Shown in pieces: positions 54,196-63,408 of a stretch of 64,000 nt of DNA (its first letter is position 1; the number at the start of each line of letters is the position of its first letter). The notes beneath the pieces were generated by a model, which saw only the letters and a list, made by a program, of their open reading frames with translations, made no database searches and was not told the origin of the DNA. The position numbers and the translations under genes were made by a program. Source of the DNA: an uncultured Flavobacteriaceae bacterium (GTDB lineage Bacteria; Bacteroidota; Bacteroidia; Flavobacteriales; Flavobacteriaceae); NCBI GenBank assembly GCA_947494565.1, contig CANLVG010000003.1:124001-188000 (forward strand). The letters are read 5' to 3'.

Positions 54196-55545
54196 ATGGC
54201 GCATATTGTACTTGTGACAGGCCTTTTAACCGGAAGGATCAATGCAAGTTTTGAATTGGCTTCAAGACTTCAGAAAGAAGGTCATGAGATTACGTACCTA
54301 TGTCAACCGAGTACCTTGGTAAAAATCCAGTCTTATGGATTCAATGCGTTAGCGGTTTCCAAAATCACATTTGATTATAAAGATCCAAGAAGAAGTGCTA
54401 TGGAATCGTCTTGGTTCAAAAAATTACGATTTCATTTGAAGTATTTAAAAAGTCATTATTCCGAAGGAATAAAGATTTTAAAATTAGAAGAGCACAAAGC
54501 GCTTTTTCGTCAGGTAAATCCTGATTTAGCCCTGATAGACGTTGAAATTCATGACATGATCTTTACCGCAATTGAATTGAAAATTCCGGTGAAGCTTACA
54601 ACAACCTGGTTTTCCGATAAGATCAGTCTTAAAAGTCCTTCAATTCGAACCGGGGTAATTCCGGGCCGTGGTGTTAGTGGCACCAAGGTCGGTATTTTGT
54701 TCTCCTGGTTGCTAATGCGAGCAAAGATAAATGCTCGGGTAGTATTGAACCGTCTGACTTTCACAAACTACCGAAGATGGATGTTTAAAAAATATGCCAA
54801 AAACATCGGTTTCGATACGAGTGGTCTCTTGGTCAATACACTACCGCCACTTTATAGTTTTACGAAATTGCCGATTGTTACAATGACCATGTCAGAACTT
54901 GAGTTCCCTCACAAATTAGCAAAAAATATGATTTATGTGGGTCCAATGATTCGCGAAAATCGGAACCTTCAGAAGGAAGACCCAGCAGTAGCTGACAGGC
55001 TAAAAACCATCTACAGGAAAAGGGACACGGAAAAGGGTCAATTGATTTATGGTTCCGTCGGTTCAATGGCGACGAGTGGAGTGGTTTTTTTAAAGAAAGT
55101 GATCAAGGCATGCACCGACCAAGAAGGATGGCAGCTAGTTCTTTCTTTGGGGCCTAATTTGAACATTGCCGATTTTGGAGAAGTTCCTTCGCAGATTCAT
55201 TTGTTCAATTGGGTGCCCCAACCCGAGGTGATTTCGCATGCTGATTGTGTGGTTACCCATGCGGGCAACAATACGATGAACGAGTGTTTACATTACACCG
55301 TTCCTATGGTGCTCTATTCAGGTAAGAAAACCGATCAAGATGGAAGTGCAGCCAGAATGGCGTATCACGGTCTAGGAGTTCTGGGTGATAAAGATCGTGA
55401 TGGTGCCGAACAGATCAGGTCGAATATTGACGAGGTCTTGACCAATAAGGCCTTTCGTGCTAAGATGATCGAATTCAATAATATATATCAAGACTATCGG
55501 GCCAGAGCTTTAAGCCCGCTCTTGTTCGAAGAAAAAGAATACTAA
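54196..55545 (+). CDS. Glycosyltransferase family 1 (UGT/MGT-like)
   Basis: A 449-residue GT-B enzyme of the family that glycosylates small molecules. The C-terminal donor-binding region has WVPQPEV, CVVTHAGNNTMNECLHYTVP (from about residue 350) and the terminal D-Q motif as KTDQDGSAAR. At the N-terminus, where most members have a GH-x-N/x-P motif with the catalytic His, the sequence reads TGRINASFELA, so Arg replaces His. Either another residue is the base or the enzyme is altered. The gene starts 10 bp after the NRPS 2 stop and precedes the phosphopantetheinyl transferase, so the non-ribosomal product is the likely acceptor. Confidence 0.83.
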   Translation: MAHIVLVTGLLTGRINASFELASRLQKEGHEITYLCQPSTLVKIQSYGFNALAVSKITFDYKDPRRSAMESSWFKKLRFHLKYLKSHYSEGIKILKLEEHKALFRQVNPDLALIDVEIHDMIFTAIELKIPVKLTTTWFSDKISLKSPSIRTGVIPGRGVSGTKVGILFSWLLMRAKINARVVLNRLTFTNYRRWMFKKYAKNIGFDTSGLLVNTLPPLYSFTKLPIVTMTMSELEFPHKLAKNMIYVGPMIRENRNLQKEDPAVADRLKTIYRKRDTEKGQLIYGSVGSMATSGVVFLKKVIKACTDQEGWQLVLSLGPNLNIADFGEVPSQIHLFNWVPQPEVISHADCVVTHAGNNTMNECLHYTVPMVLYSGKKTDQDGSAARMAYHGLGVLGDKDRDGAEQIRSNIDEVLTNKAFRAKMIEFNNIYQDYRARALSPLLFEEKEY

Positions 55546-55556
55546 AACCGAAGAAG

Positions 55557-56288
55557 GTGCTGAACAGAAAGCTCGACAGATCAAGGTTACATGAACTAGC
55601 ACAGGTTTGGTATTGTACTTTTTCAAAAAATGAATTCCTGCTTCCTACTTTTAGAAGCGTACTATCTGCGGATGAAGTGAGACGCGCAGGCCGTTTTAAG
55701 TTTCAGAAAGATAGGAATAGCTTTATAATTACCCGTGGAGTGCTGCGAACACTTCTTGGGGGTTACTTGGAACTACCTCCTTCGGAAATACTACTGGAAT
55801 ATACAACGTATGGAAAGCCTTACCTTCTTGACAGTACGTTAAAGTTCAATGTTTCACATTCGGGTGATATGGCGGTATTTGCCTTTGTTCTCGATACAGA
55901 GGTCGGCGTAGATATCGAACAGGTCAAAGACGATTTCGACCTAATGGAGTTGGCTCGAAATTTCTTCTCCGAACATGAAATAGCGGCAATGGAAAATATT
56001 CCAGAGACGGACTTAACGCGTGCGTTTTACCGCTGTTGGACACGTAAGGAGTCTTTCATCAAAGCGGAAGGAAGCGGACTCTCTTTCCCTTTAGATAAGT
56101 TTGCGGTATCATTGGACCATGACCACGAGGCGACCTTGATTCAAACGGGATGGGATCTTCAGGAAAAAGATAATTGGAGTTTATATTCATTCCTGCCAGA
56201 ACAGCAATATATTGGAGCGTTGGCAATCAGAGATAAATCAAAGGGTATTGAATTTGCTAATTTGGTCGACATTAGTACGCTCTCATAG
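55557..56288 (+). CDS. 4'-Phosphopantetheinyl transferase, Sfp-type
   Basis: A 243-residue transferase that attaches phosphopantetheine from CoA to carrier domains. The magnesium and CoA motifs are GVDIEQV (about 118-124) and CWTRKESFIKAEG (about 160-172). NVSHSGDMAVFA and KPYL are the usual upstream motifs. The length fits the Sfp group used for secondary metabolism. It is the last gene of the HupE-NRPS 2-GT operon (11-bp spacing) and should activate the two NRPS carrier domains and the free carrier protein at 44434-44661. The start is a GTG at 55557, since no ATG lies nearby. Confidence 0.9.
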   Translation: MLNRKLDRSRLHELAQVWYCTFSKNEFLLPTFRSVLSADEVRRAGRFKFQKDRNSFIITRGVLRTLLGGYLELPPSEILLEYTTYGKPYLLDSTLKFNVSHSGDMAVFAFVLDTEVGVDIEQVKDDFDLMELARNFFSEHEIAAMENIPETDLTRAFYRCWTRKESFIKAEGSGLSFPLDKFAVSLDHDHEATLIQTGWDLQEKDNWSLYSFLPEQQYIGALAIRDKSKGIEFANLVDISTLS

Positions 56289-56526
56289 ACCTATCCTAAA
56301 ATAATCGGTGATCATTTCAGCCCAATCTTTGGTCCTAAAAAATACGATTCCCTGACTTATGTGTTAAAGTTATCTTTAAATTTAAGATACACCCAATGTT
56401 CACTTTTCTCGAATTGACTCTTTTGACTATCTTGTGCTGATGCCGTTGAAAAGGTTGATGTGAATCGATTTATTTTAGCACGTCTACCCAAGGCATAAAG
56501 TTTAAATCAATCAAAACATACAGTAT

Positions 56527-58167
56527 ATGAAAAGAAGGGATTTTGTTCAAATGTCTGGCCTTGGAGCGGGTGCATTGCTCTTACCCACTACCATGATGGG
56601 CACAAGCATTTCCGCTGAGGCACTACTCGCACCGGGTATGGACGTGATAGTCAAAAAACGTATGGCGGATGTCGCGCTTAACACCGCGAAATCTATGGGA
56701 GCTACCTATGCGGATTCAAGAATTGGTAGATATTTGAACCAGTACGTGTTCACTCGTGAAGATAAGGTTCAAAACGTTGTCAATACCGAGTCTTTCGGAA
56801 TTGGAATTCGTGTCATCGTCAATGGTACCTGGGGTTTTGCCTCCACAAATGACGTTACCGAAGATGGTATCAAAAAAGCGACCGGTCAGGCCGTGGCCAT
56901 TGCCAAAGCAAATTCGAAATTTCAAAAAGAACCTGTAGTGCTGGCACCAGTTTCAGGGCAGGGAGAGGTTTCTTGGAAAACCCCTATTAAAAAGGACTTT
57001 AAGGATGTTCCGATTTCCGAAAAAGTAGATTTATTGTTAAGCGCCAATGCGGCAGCTCTCGAAAACGGCGCCAATTTTGTGAATTCTGCGTTGTTCATGG
57101 TGAATGAGCAAAAATATTTCGCTTCAACGGACGGCTCATATATCGATCAGGACGTTCATCGTATTTGGCCCACATTCGGAGTCACTGCGGTCGACCAGTC
57201 GGCCGGTAAATTCAAAACCAGGCAGGCCATGAGTGCACCAATGGGCATGGGCTATGAATATATGGACGGTCTGGCTTCAGAGAAGCTTGACGGGGCGGCA
57301 GGTCTCAAGCTATATCGCAATAGCTACGATATGGTCGAAGATGCTACTACAGCTGCAATTCAGGCCAAAGAAATGTTAAGCGCAAAATCGGTGGATCCCG
57401 GTAAGTATGATTTGGTCCTTGAACCCAACCATTTAGGTCTTACCATTCACGAATCGGTAGGACATCCTACGGAATTGGATCGTGTTTTGGGTTATGAAGC
57501 CAACTACGCAGGTACTAGTTTTGCAACCATAGACAAATGGAAGTCGAAAGATTTCAAATACGGCAGTGATATTGTCAACATATTTGCTGATAAAACCCAA
57601 CCAGGTTCGTTAGGTGCTGTAGGCTATGATGATGAGGGAGTGCCCTGCAAGCAATGGGATATCATTCGAAATGGTGTTTTGGTGAACTATCAAGCGATTC
57701 GCGATCAGGTGAAAATGATCGATCAGAATGAATCACACGGCTGCTGTTATGCGCAGAGTTGGAACGACGTACAGTTTCAACGAATGCCCAATATTTCCTT
57801 GGAAGCAGGAAAAGAGCCATATTCCGTGGCAGAGATGATCAAAGATGTTGAAAAAGGAATTTATATCGCAGGACGTGGTTCCTATTCCATTGATCAGCAG
57901 CGGTATAATTTCCAATTTGGAGGTACTGTCTTCTATGAAATCAAAAACGGTGAGATCGTGGGTATGTTGAATGATGTGGCATACCAATCGAATACGCAGG
58001 AGTTTTGGAACTCTTGTGCTAAGATTTGTGATAAGAATGACTACCGATTGTTCGGGTCTTTCTTCGATGGAAAAGGACAACCCCCGCAGGTAAGCGCGGT
58101 TTCCCATGGTAGTTCTACCACGAGATTTAATGACATCAATGTTATTAATACCGGTAGAACCGTTTAA
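56527..58167 (+). CDS. TldD/PmbA-family metalloprotease, catalytic subunit, Tat-exported
   Basis: A 546-residue protein of the TldD family. The metal-binding HExxxH motif is His308-Glu309-Ser-Val-Gly-His313 (TIHESVGHPTELDR), and ESHGCCYAQSW supplies the likely third ligand. The N-terminus MKRRDFVQMSGLGAGALLLP is a twin-arginine-type signal, so this version is probably exported, unlike the cytoplasmic E. coli TldD. In E. coli, TldD and TldE form a heterodimeric peptidase that degrades unfolded peptides and matures microcin B17. The partner gene is next (58197). A link with the NRPS locus upstream is not shown; this pair is common in Bacteroidota. Confidence 0.88.
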   Translation: MKRRDFVQMSGLGAGALLLPTTMMGTSISAEALLAPGMDVIVKKRMADVALNTAKSMGATYADSRIGRYLNQYVFTREDKVQNVVNTESFGIGIRVIVNGTWGFASTNDVTEDGIKKATGQAVAIAKANSKFQKEPVVLAPVSGQGEVSWKTPIKKDFKDVPISEKVDLLLSANAAALENGANFVNSALFMVNEQKYFASTDGSYIDQDVHRIWPTFGVTAVDQSAGKFKTRQAMSAPMGMGYEYMDGLASEKLDGAAGLKLYRNSYDMVEDATTAAIQAKEMLSAKSVDPGKYDLVLEPNHLGLTIHESVGHPTELDRVLGYEANYAGTSFATIDKWKSKDFKYGSDIVNIFADKTQPGSLGAVGYDDEGVPCKQWDIIRNGVLVNYQAIRDQVKMIDQNESHGCCYAQSWNDVQFQRMPNISLEAGKEPYSVAEMIKDVEKGIYIAGRGSYSIDQQRYNFQFGGTVFYEIKNGEIVGMLNDVAYQSNTQEFWNSCAKICDKNDYRLFGSFFDGKGQPPQVSAVSHGSSTTRFNDINVINTGRTV

Positions 58168-58196
58168 TCGGAGTTTCACGTTAAAAGGAAAAAACA

Positions 58197-59513
58197 ATGG
58201 CAATATATACAGAAGAAGAAGCAAAAAAAATAATGGAGAAAGCGATGAGCTTTTCCACGGCCGATGCTTGCGAAATAAATTTAGAGGGAAGCGAGAGCGG
58301 TAATATCAGATATGCAAGAAATTCCGTTTCCACGGCAGGTTACCGATCCAATCAGACGTTGGTGGTACAATCCAATTTCGGAAAAAAAATGGGTACCGCC
58401 ACGATAGACGAATTTGATGATGAATCATTGAAAAGGGTAGTAGCAAGGGCCGAGGAATTGGCAAAACTGTCACCTGAGAATCCCGAGTTTATGGAACCCT
58501 TAGGTCCTCAGAAATATGAAAAGGCGATCAACTATACGGAAGCAACAGCAAATATTACTCCCGAATTCAGGGCCGAGGTAGCCAATAGCAGTATTGCACC
58601 TGCAGCCGCAAAAGATGTGACAGCAGCGGGTTTTTTGGACGATTCCGCAGGCTTTAGCGCGATGATGAACTCGAACGGACTCTTTGCATATAACAAGGAG
58701 ACTACCTTAGAATTTACCGTAACCATGCGTACCAATGATGGAACCGGTTCGGGCTGGGTTACCCGGGATGTGAACGATGTGAGCAAGTTCGATGCCGCGG
58801 AAGCTTCAAAAGTAGCGATAGATAAAGCCGTATTATCGAGGGAGGCCAAGGCTATTGAACCGGGTAAATATACCGTTATCTTGGAGCCTTCAGCCGGCCT
58901 AGGTCTTTTGAACGGACTAGGACGATCGATTAATGCACGTCAAGCCGATGAAGGTCGTAGTTTTATGTCAAAAGAGGGTGGAGGAACCAAAATAGGAGAA
59001 AAAATCGTTGACGAACGTGTGAATCTCTGGTCCGACCCCGTGAATCCTGAAGTGCCCAGCGCTACTTGGAATGGGGCAGGACAACCCTTGAATAAAACCT
59101 CTTGGATTGAAAACGGAGTAGTGAAAAATCTGGCGTATAGCCGATATTGGGCCGAACAGAAAGGAGTGGAACCCGTGCCGTTTCCGAGTAATTTTATTAT
59201 GGGTGGCGGTGATGCCTCGCTTGATGAATTGATCAAGAGTACTAAAAAGGGAATTTTAGTGACCCGATTGTGGTACATCAGATCCGTTGATCCGCAAACC
59301 CTTCTTTATACGGGATTAACTCGTGACGGAACGTTCTATATTGAGAATGGGGCCATTAAATATCCTGTGAAGAATTTTAGATTTAACGAGAGTCCTATCA
59401 TCATGTTGAATAATCTGGAGACACTTGGAAAACAGGCTCGGGTTGACGGCAACTTGATTCCTTATATGAAAATCAGGGATTTCACTTTTACTAGTTTATC
59501 CGATGCCGTATAG
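58197..59513 (+). CDS. TldE/PmbA-family protein, non-catalytic partner of TldD
   Basis: A 438-residue homologue of TldD without the HExxxH motif. Shared elements are IRYARNSVSTAGYRSNQTLVV and GKYTVILEPSAGLGLL, where the His-Glu helix would be in TldD. It lacks a signal peptide, unlike the preceding TldD gene, which is odd if both act together outside the cytoplasm. The gene starts 29 bp after the tldD stop. By family knowledge it forms a heterodimer with TldD that recognises peptide substrates. An intrinsic terminator follows immediately. Confidence 0.85.
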   Translation: MAIYTEEEAKKIMEKAMSFSTADACEINLEGSESGNIRYARNSVSTAGYRSNQTLVVQSNFGKKMGTATIDEFDDESLKRVVARAEELAKLSPENPEFMEPLGPQKYEKAINYTEATANITPEFRAEVANSSIAPAAAKDVTAAGFLDDSAGFSAMMNSNGLFAYNKETTLEFTVTMRTNDGTGSGWVTRDVNDVSKFDAAEASKVAIDKAVLSREAKAIEPGKYTVILEPSAGLGLLNGLGRSINARQADEGRSFMSKEGGGTKIGEKIVDERVNLWSDPVNPEVPSATWNGAGQPLNKTSWIENGVVKNLAYSRYWAEQKGVEPVPFPSNFIMGGGDASLDELIKSTKKGILVTRLWYIRSVDPQTLLYTGLTRDGTFYIENGAIKYPVKNFRFNESPIIMLNNLETLGKQARVDGNLIPYMKIRDFTFTSLSDAV

Positions 59514-59532
59514 TCATATATAATTTGACATC

Positions 59533-59571
59533 AACTGGTTGTTTTGAGACATTCTTAGCAACCAGTTTTTG
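59533..59571 (+). terminator. Intrinsic terminator or attenuator between the TldE and DUF4159 genes
   Basis: The arms AACTGGTTG (59533-59541) and CAACCAGTT (59559-59567) are perfect complements with a 17-nt loop, followed by a run of T. It lies 20 bp before the likely start of the next gene, leaving no room for a promoter between them. Confidence 0.75.
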
Positions 59572-59590
59572 TTTAAAATGGGATATTCTC

Positions 59591-60211
59591 TTGAGCAATG
59601 CCTTTTTCTTTACAAGATTGCAATACGAATCAGGTGACTGGGATGTTGATCAGCGCATGCCCTCCAATTTATTAAATTCCCTAGTAGAGTATACCACCTT
59701 AGAAGTAGATACCCAAGAGAATATTGTCACTTTGGCTAGTGACGATATTTTCAAATGTCCTTTTTGCTATTTATCAGGCCATAAATTGGTTCAGTTTACC
59801 AAAAAGGAACGTGAAAACTTTGAAAAGTATGTGAACAACGGTGGTTTTGTATTCGTCGATGACTGTAATCATGATATTGATGGCTTATTTGCAAAATCTT
59901 TTGAAGGGCAAATGAGCGAAATTTTCGGTGAAACGGAACTGAAGAAAATACCGAATGACCACGAGATCTACAAGATATTCTTTGAATTTGAGGATGGACC
60001 TCCGACAACCTCACAAGAATTAAACGGATGGGGTGATGACCTTGTGCACGAGTACCTTAAAGCCATCGAGATCAATGGAAGAATAGCGGTTTTGTATAGT
60101 AACAAGGACTATGGTTGTGAATGGGATTACGATTTTAGGAATAAACGTTGGTATAAAATAGATAATACCCGATTTGGGGTGAATATCGTGATGTATGCAT
60201 TGACATCATAA
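59591..60211 (+). CDS. DUF4159-type protein
   Basis: A protein of about 206 residues. It opens SNAFFFTRLQYESGDWDVDQ, which I recognise as the start of DUF4159-domain proteins. FVNNGGFVFVDDCNHD-like strands suggest a Rossmann-like or glutamine-amidotransferase-like fold as in related domains. Function is unknown. In Bacteroidota it usually accompanies MoxR, DUF58 and BatA-type genes, as here (9-bp gap to MoxR). I place the start at the TTG 59591-59593, because the frame further upstream (to a TTG at 59525) would overlap the terminator hairpin at 59533-59571. The GWGDDLVHEYLKAI segment and CEWDYDFRNKRWY are also characteristic. Confidence 0.75.
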   Translation: MSNAFFFTRLQYESGDWDVDQRMPSNLLNSLVEYTTLEVDTQENIVTLASDDIFKCPFCYLSGHKLVQFTKKERENFEKYVNNGGFVFVDDCNHDIDGLFAKSFEGQMSEIFGETELKKIPNDHEIYKIFFEFEDGPPTTSQELNGWGDDLVHEYLKAIEINGRIAVLYSNKDYGCEWDYDFRNKRWYKIDNTRFGVNIVMYALTS

Positions 60212-60220
60212 AGAAAAGAT

Positions 60221-61210
60221 ATGGAAAAACATTTAGTGGAGATTGCACAAGAAGTTCAAACCTTGACCCAAAAACTTACTGATCTGAAGGCAGAAATCGG
60301 TAAAGTAATTGTAGGACAAGAAGAGACCATCGAGCATTTACTGATTACATTCTTGGCCGGCGGACACGCGTTGTTGGAAGGAGTACCAGGATTGGCAAAG
60401 ACCTTAATGATCCGAACCTTGGCCCAATCGATCGATCTGAACTTCAAGCGCATACAATTTACGCCAGATTTGATGCCCTCCGATATTATAGGTACTGAGA
60501 TTCTAGAAGAGGACCACACGACGGGCAAGAAGTTTTTCGAGTTCAATAAAGGACCGATCTTCGCCAACATTATTTTGGCCGATGAAATCAACCGGACCCC
60601 GCCTAAGACACAGGCAGCCCTTTTAGAGGCCATGCAAGAATTCGAGGTAACCTATTCCGGAAAAACCTATAAGTTGGATCGTCCGTTTTTTATTTTGGCT
60701 ACCCAGAACCCTATCGAACAGTCAGGCACCTTTCCCTTGCCCGAGGCGCAGCAAGATCGGTTTTTGTTGTACATCAAAATTGGATATCCCACGGCATCCG
60801 AAGAAAGCCATATCCTCAGGAATACGACCGGGTCTAAAAAAGAGAGCGTACAAAAAATACTCAACGGCGATGAGATCATTAGGCTTCAAGAATTGGTGCG
60901 AGAGGTACCGATAAGTGATGAGTTAATTGACTATGTTAGCACTATAGTACGTGCCACAAGACCTGAAACGACCACACTCGACTATGTCAAGGAGTGGGTA
61001 GGGTGGGGAGCGGGGCCAAGAGCAGGTCAAGCTATGATATTGACCGCCAAGGCACGAGCATTACAGCAGGGACGCCTATCGGTGACATTGGAAGACGTGA
61101 AACATATGGCATATCCCGTTTTGAGACATCGTATCCTCGTTAATTTTAAAGCTGAGGCAAATGCCATTAGTCCAGATGATGTCACCACCGAAATTCTGAA
61201 GAAACAGTAA
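60221..61210 (+). CDS. MoxR-family AAA+ ATPase
   Basis: A 329-residue MoxR-type AAA+ ATPase. Walker A is EGVPGLAKT (about 53-61), Walker B is IILADEINRTPPKTQAALLEAMQE, and sensor 1 is FFILATQNPIEQSGTFPLPEAQQDRFL. MoxR ATPases act as chaperones for maturation of protein complexes and are nearly always encoded next to DUF58 and VWA-domain proteins, as here. It is cytoplasmic. The next gene starts 21 bp downstream. Confidence 0.92.
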   Translation: MEKHLVEIAQEVQTLTQKLTDLKAEIGKVIVGQEETIEHLLITFLAGGHALLEGVPGLAKTLMIRTLAQSIDLNFKRIQFTPDLMPSDIIGTEILEEDHTTGKKFFEFNKGPIFANIILADEINRTPPKTQAALLEAMQEFEVTYSGKTYKLDRPFFILATQNPIEQSGTFPLPEAQQDRFLLYIKIGYPTASEESHILRNTTGSKKESVQKILNGDEIIRLQELVREVPISDELIDYVSTIVRATRPETTTLDYVKEWVGWGAGPRAGQAMILTAKARALQQGRLSVTLEDVKHMAYPVLRHRILVNFKAEANAISPDDVTTEILKKQ

Positions 61211-61231
61211 CCGTACCTAGAAAAAATACGC

Positions 61232-62128
61232 GTGAAACAAGACTATCGGCAACTGCTAGAACCTAAAATAATCAACAGTATCTCCGGGTTGTCCTTAATA
61301 GCCCGTGTCATTGTTGATGGCTACTTGTCTGGTCTTCATCAGAGTCGTCGCGTAGGAGTGGGACTTGAATTTAGTCAATACCGCGGTTATGAACCTGGAG
61401 ATGACATGCGACTATTGGATTGGAAAATGTTGGCCCGTTCAGGAAGGTATTACATCAAGCAATCTGAAATAGAGACCCATATTACGGTGAAATTCATTGT
61501 GGATGCGAGCAAGTCGATGGTGCATACCGAGAAATCCCTTTCAAAAATGGACTATGTAAAGGTGTTGACGGCCTCTTTGGCCCACTTGGCCCAAAGCCAG
61601 GGTGATGCTATAGGTCTCTATGCTTTGAACGATACCAAGATCAAGACCATTAGGCCAACGGTTCAAAAACAACAATACAAGCGATTTTTAAATGAGCTTA
61701 TTCAAATCGAGGGCCATGGCCAATGGCCCGAAAAAAGCGACTTTTTGCACCAGATGCCCAATAGTGGTCACAAAGAGCTCCTTTTCTTTATTACGGATAT
61801 GTATGAGTCAGATGGTGAGCTCACCCGAATGATCCAGAATTTGAAAACCAAGCGAAACGAATTGGTCGTACTTCATATCATGGGGGAAGATGAGCTGGAA
61901 TTCAACTATCAGGGTTATGTGATCTTTGAAGATCTCGAAACGGGTGCAAAAGTCAAAGTAGATACGAAAAAGGCGAAAGAACTGTACCTACGGTCACTTA
62001 CCAAGAAAATGAGCGCTATGAACAATGGATTCTTAAGTCAGGGCATTGGTTATCAATTGTTTCGCTTGAACGAACCTATTTCCGAAGTATTACAGTTGTT
62101 CCTAAAGCGTCGAAAATCATTATTGTAA
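61232..62128 (+). CDS. DUF58-domain protein (VWA-like)
   Basis: A 298-residue DUF58 protein with the diagnostic segment YRGYEPGDDMRLLDWKMLARSG (about 47-68). A VWA-like fold follows, with a MIDAS-like string VDASKSMVH (about 90-98). These proteins work with MoxR ATPases. The start is a GTG at 61232. The stop codon overlaps the start of the next gene (TAATG at 62126-62130), indicating translational coupling. Confidence 0.9.
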   Translation: MKQDYRQLLEPKIINSISGLSLIARVIVDGYLSGLHQSRRVGVGLEFSQYRGYEPGDDMRLLDWKMLARSGRYYIKQSEIETHITVKFIVDASKSMVHTEKSLSKMDYVKVLTASLAHLAQSQGDAIGLYALNDTKIKTIRPTVQKQQYKRFLNELIQIEGHGQWPEKSDFLHQMPNSGHKELLFFITDMYESDGELTRMIQNLKTKRNELVVLHIMGEDELEFNYQGYVIFEDLETGAKVKVDTKKAKELYLRSLTKKMSAMNNGFLSQGIGYQLFRLNEPISEVLQLFLKRRKSLL

Positions 62129-63408
62129 TGACTTTTTTGAACCCGACATATTTGTGGTTGTCCTTAGGAATTCTCATTCCCATAGCCATCCATTTATGGA
62201 GTAGACGAAAAGTAGTGACGGTTAAAGTCGGCAGTACCCAGTTATTGCAGGAATCAGAACCCAAACGTACCAGTACGGTTCGATTGAACGAATTATGGCT
62301 TTTGGTATTGAGGGTATTGACCGTACTGCTCATCACTTTATTACTTGCCTCACCAAGAACTACCGATACCAGTGCCCGAATGTCACTAGTATATCTCATA
62401 GAGCCCTCGCTTCTAAATAACGATCATGTAAAACGACTGTTGAACGAGACTCCAGCGGAAGAAGTCAAAGTGCTTATGGACGGTTTTCCGAATGCGGAAG
62501 GGTACAGTCCGGGAAAAAGGGAAAATGAGATTCCTGAATATTGGCAATTAGCACAGAAAATGAACGCCTTGCCTGCAGATAGCATTATTGTTATTACTGA
62601 AGGCTTTGTTTCAGGAATAAAAGGCAAGCGCCCTTATGGGGCCAATCATGTCAATTGGACCGTACTTCCGTCGGGTGATACGCAAAATCAACTCCTTGAA
62701 GTAGCGCTCGCAAGAGATACCTTGACCATATTGACCCTTGTGAGCGATGCTGATGGCCTATATGTCGAAAGCGAAGAACAGTCTAAAAATAGTATTGATG
62801 TAAAATCGAATAAGACCGCAGATAGTGTCTTTATAAATGGGGTTTTAATGCCCCTCCGGACCCCGGAACCTATCATGGTCTTGATGAGGTATCACGATAG
62901 TCTAATGCAAGAGCGACACTATCTTAGCGCAGCCCTCAAGGCGGTTGCAAAATTGATGAATCGTCCCCTAATCCTTGATGAAAATCCAGGACAGGATTCC
63001 GTCGATGCCACATATGATCTATCTATTTGGCTAGGCGATCCACCCGAACAGAACTTAAGCGTAAAACAGCTGATTTTTAATTCTTCGACCTTAGCCAATG
63101 GGCTCATTGAACCTACCATCGATAAGAATGTATATGTGCTGACCAGTCGCTTGAACAATGAGAACGTATTCTCGGAACATCTTGCGGAACAACTCTACAT
63201 CGTATTGAACTTGCGTAAGGATATGGAAGAAAAGATCCTTGATAACGATAAGCGCGTCGCAACTAAAGATGAGTTACGACCACACCGAACTGACCCACCG
63301 ATGGCTACTGACACAGCAGGACTTGTTGATCCGTTCACGTGGTTATGGGGACTACTTTTCTTGATGATCGCATTAGAACGTGTACTGGCTAAATATCGCA
63401 AACAATGA
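62128..63408 (+). CDS. BatA-domain membrane protein
   Basis: A 426-residue membrane protein with the N-terminal BatA (aerotolerance-regulator) region FLNPTYLWLSLGILIPIAIHLW and a second helix (LWLLVLRVLTVLLITLLLAS). A long soluble domain and a C-terminal membrane segment (FTWLWGLLFLMIALERVLA) follow. This double-helix N-terminus with a large extracytoplasmic domain is typical of proteins encoded after MoxR and DUF58 genes in Bacteroidota. Function is unknown; a role in envelope stress has been proposed for Bat proteins. Start and stop overlap both neighbours (1 bp and 4 bp). Confidence 0.85.
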   Translation: MTFLNPTYLWLSLGILIPIAIHLWSRRKVVTVKVGSTQLLQESEPKRTSTVRLNELWLLVLRVLTVLLITLLLASPRTTDTSARMSLVYLIEPSLLNNDHVKRLLNETPAEEVKVLMDGFPNAEGYSPGKRENEIPEYWQLAQKMNALPADSIIVITEGFVSGIKGKRPYGANHVNWTVLPSGDTQNQLLEVALARDTLTILTLVSDADGLYVESEEQSKNSIDVKSNKTADSVFINGVLMPLRTPEPIMVLMRYHDSLMQERHYLSAALKAVAKLMNRPLILDENPGQDSVDATYDLSIWLGDPPEQNLSVKQLIFNSSTLANGLIEPTIDKNVYVLTSRLNNENVFSEHLAEQLYIVLNLRKDMEEKILDNDKRVATKDELRPHRTDPPMATDTAGLVDPFTWLWGLLFLMIALERVLAKYRKQ

